A stretch of DNA of 7,306 nucleotides from Flavobacteriaceae bacterium TMED68 (lineage in GTDB: Bacteria > Bacteroidota > Bacteroidia > Flavobacteriales > Flavobacteriaceae): contig NHDV01000027.1 in the NCBI GenBank assembly GCA_002167525.1, positions 4,613 through 11,918 on the forward strand, given 5' to 3'. Under the pieces are notes generated by a model. The model worked only from the letters and a program-made list of their open reading frames with translations, was not told the DNA's origin and did not search any database. This document shows, piece by piece, positions 6,515 through 7,306 of the stretch (its first letter is position 1; every line of letters starts with the position of its first letter). Made by a program: the position numbers and the translations under genes.

Positions 6515-6526
6515 TTTATATTGATT
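6509..6526 (-). promoter_or_regulatory. Small hairpin embracing the aroK TTG start codon
   Basis: A perfect inverted repeat with 7-bp arms (AATCAAT/ATTGATT) and a 4-base loop. In the aroK transcript the proposed UUG start lies in the 3' arm. The stem is A-U rich with a single G-C pair, so it would be weak, but it could lower initiation. It may equally be chance in A+T-rich DNA. Confidence 0.25.
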
Positions 6527-6569
6527 ATAAATTTAATCATTAAGTCGATGCTTTATAAATTTTTGAATG

Positions 6570-6577
6570 TATATTTG
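6570..6577 (+). promoter_or_regulatory. Bacteroidota -7 promoter box (TATATTTG) for the tRNA cluster
   Basis: Exact match to the Bacteroidota -7 consensus TAnnTTTG, 17 bp before the first tRNA-Lys. Transcription from it would start roughly ten bases upstream of the tRNA, a suitable leader for a tRNA operon. No clear TTG -33 element lies about 20 bp further upstream. Confidence 0.55.
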
Positions 6578-6594
6578 CGAGCTTAAATATAAAA

Positions 6595-6667
6595 GATTTG
6601 GTAGCTCAGTTGGTAGAGCATCTCCCTTTTAAGGAGAGGGTCCTGGGTTCGAGCCCCAGCCAAATCA
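6595..6667 (+). tRNA. trnK: tRNA-Lys (anticodon TTT), copy 1
   Basis: A 73-nt cloverleaf with acceptor stem GATTTGG/CCAAATC, D arm around GCTC..GAGC, anticodon stem TCTCC/GGAGA enclosing loop CTTTTAA (anticodon TTT at 6628-6630), T arm CTGGG-TTCGAGC-CCCAG and discriminator A. The 3' CCA is not encoded. It reads AAA and AAG, lysine codons that are heavily used in this A-rich window. It is identical to the next tRNA except at the 3:70 pair (U-A here). Confidence 0.98.
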
Positions 6668-6698
6668 CTTTTTTGTACTATTTTTAATGTTAGTTAAA

Positions 6699-6771
6699 GA
6701 CTTGGTAGCTCAGTTGGTAGAGCATCTCCCTTTTAAGGAGAGGGTCCTGGGTTCGAGCCCCAGCCAAGTCA
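6699..6771 (+). tRNA. trnK: tRNA-Lys (anticodon TTT), copy 2
   Basis: 73 nt, anticodon TTT at 6732-6734. It matches copy 1 at every position except 3 and 70, where C-G replaces U-A (acceptor GACTTGG/CCAAGTC). CCA is not encoded. A 31-nt T/A-rich spacer separates it from copy 1 and 8 nt from the tRNA-Leu downstream. The arrangement is a tandem duplication; co-transcription of all three from the promoter upstream of copy 1 is likely. Confidence 0.98.
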
Positions 6772-6779
6772 CTTCTAAT

Positions 6780-6863
6780 GCGCACGTGGCGGAATTGGTA
6801 GACGCGTTAGGTTGAGGGCCTAATGAGAATTATCTCGTGGAAGTTCGAGTCTTCTCGTGCGTA
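6780..6863 (+). tRNA. trnL: tRNA-Leu (anticodon GAG)
   Basis: An 84-nt class II tRNA. Acceptor GCGCACG/CGTGCGT, anticodon stem TTAGG/CCTAA with loop TTGAGGG (anticodon GAG at 6814-6816), long variable arm with stem GAGA/TCTC (6825-6828, 6833-6836), T loop TTCGAGT and discriminator A. It reads CUU and CUC. Two wobble pairs stand out: G1:U72 at the end of the acceptor stem and G49:U65 in the T stem. CCA is not encoded. A T-rich stretch (6868-6890) follows, which may help end transcription, but no stem-loop terminator is visible. Confidence 0.97.
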
Positions 6864-6889
6864 CTTCATTTTTTTTAAAATCTTTTTTT

Positions 6890-6897
6890 TATATTTG
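6890..6897 (+). promoter_or_regulatory. Bacteroidota -7 promoter box (TATATTTG) for the MerR gene
   Basis: A second exact TAnnTTTG box, identical to the one before the tRNA cluster, 25 bp upstream of the MerR ATG. It implies that the regulator has its own promoter and does not depend on read-through from the tRNAs. The bases 20 bp upstream are a T-tract without a recognisable TTG. Confidence 0.5.
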
Positions 6898-6922
6898 ATT
6901 GCTTTTTAATGAGTTAGGAAAA

Positions 6923-7306
6923 ATGAAGAATGTAAAAAGTAGTTTTAGTATTAAAGACCTTGAACACATTTCTGGGATTAAAGCCCATACTATACGAATG
7001 TGGGAAAAAAGGTATAAACTTCTCTCACCTGAAAGAACTAATACTAACATTAGAAAATACTCGTTGGATAGCTTAAGAAAGTTGCTTAATATAACATTAC
7101 TTTACAAAAAGGGCTTTAAAATATCTAAAATAGCAAATTTAGAACCTGAAAATATCCCCCTTTTTGTACGAGAAATTGCATTAGAAAATAACTCATCAAG
7201 TATTTCAATAAATGAATTAAAATTAGCAATGGTCAATTTTGATGTTGAAATGTTTGACGCTAAATACAAGATTTTAATTCAAAACAACACTTTTGAATTT
7301 ATTTTC
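6923..7306 (+). CDS. MerR-family transcriptional regulator, C-terminus cut by window edge
   Basis: The first 128 residues of an open frame that runs off the window. The N-terminal winged helix-turn-helix of the MerR family spans about residues 8-75: FSIKDLEHISGI (8-19), HTIRMWEKRY (22-31), SPERTNTNIRKYS (35-47), then LRKLLNITLLYKKGFKISKI. The 'IRxWExRY' form is typical of the LitR/CarH-like branch. Residues from about 94 (INELKLAMVNFDVEMFDAKY, then ILIQNN and FEFIF) resemble the helical bundle that precedes a cobalamin-binding domain in that branch ('L..A....D...A......L...G.E'). Many flavobacterial relatives sit beside carotenoid genes, so a crt cluster could lie beyond the edge; nothing in this window shows it. 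The upstream ATG at 6909 meets a stop after two codons, so 6923 is the start. Confidence 0.9.
   Translation, partial: MKNVKSSFSIKDLEHISGIKAHTIRMWEKRYKLLSPERTNTNIRKYSLDSLRKLLNITLLYKKGFKISKIANLEPENIPLFVREIALENNSSSISINELKLAMVNFDVEMFDAKYKILIQNNTFEFIF

Noticed and set aside
6595..6771. Possible integration site or mobile-element scar from the duplicated tRNA
   Set aside because: Both copies are complete cloverleafs in tandem, and no integrase, partial tRNA fragment or inserted cargo lies between them.
6864..6892. Intrinsic terminator after tRNA-Leu
   Set aside because: There are T-runs but no G+C-containing stem before them, so a terminator cannot be supported.
6909..6917. Two-codon leader frame (ATG AGT TAG) before the MerR gene
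   Set aside because: Too short to carry evidence; such start-stop pairs occur by chance in A+T-rich leaders.

Overview
The window is an ordinary-looking, strongly A+T-rich and very compact piece of a Bacteroidota chromosome, most likely from the class Flavobacteriia. Four things point there: exact TAnnTTTG promoter boxes of the Bacteroidota type, translation starts without Shine-Dalgarno motifs, a transketolase split into two genes, and a surface-type lipoprotein carrying an FKBP domain plus Asp-rich calcium repeats. The low G+C and overlapping genes would suit a small-genome marine flavobacterium, but that is inference. No stretch above 300 bases lacks a gene.

Layout. At the left edge, on the minus strand, tgt (queuosine tRNA modification) is followed with no intervening base by an LptF/LptG-type lipopolysaccharide-export permease that runs off the window. 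A 130-bp divergent region with two inverted repeats separates tgt from a plus-strand operon: transketolase N-terminal subunit, transketolase C-terminal subunit, and a small outer-membrane beta-barrel protein overlapping the latter by 4 nt. This operon converges on a minus-strand FKBP/calcium-repeat lipoprotein gene, and the two share a CTAG stop. A 38-bp divergent gap follows, then a plus-strand pair: an S4-domain (Hsp15-like) RNA-binding protein and a PyrR-like phosphoribosyltransferase. The latter overlaps tail-to-tail with a minus-strand shikimate kinase (aroK), which seems to start at TTG. Next come three tRNA genes on the plus strand, two near-identical tRNA-Lys(UUU) and one tRNA-Leu(GAG), behind a good flavobacterial promoter box. 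The right edge holds the start of a MerR-family regulator that probably carries a cobalamin-binding-type domain beyond the DNA-binding part.

Functionally this is housekeeping: central carbon and aromatic precursor metabolism (transketolase makes erythrose 4-phosphate, a precursor of the shikimate used by aroK), tRNA supply and modification, ribosome-associated RNA binding, and envelope biogenesis. I see no mobile element, CRISPR array, toxin-antitoxin pair or defence island, and no convincing new system. The points most worth checking are the missing zinc cysteines of Tgt, the TTG start of aroK inside a small hairpin, the compensated 3:70 pair change between the two tRNA-Lys copies, and the altered phosphate loop of the phosphoribosyltransferase.
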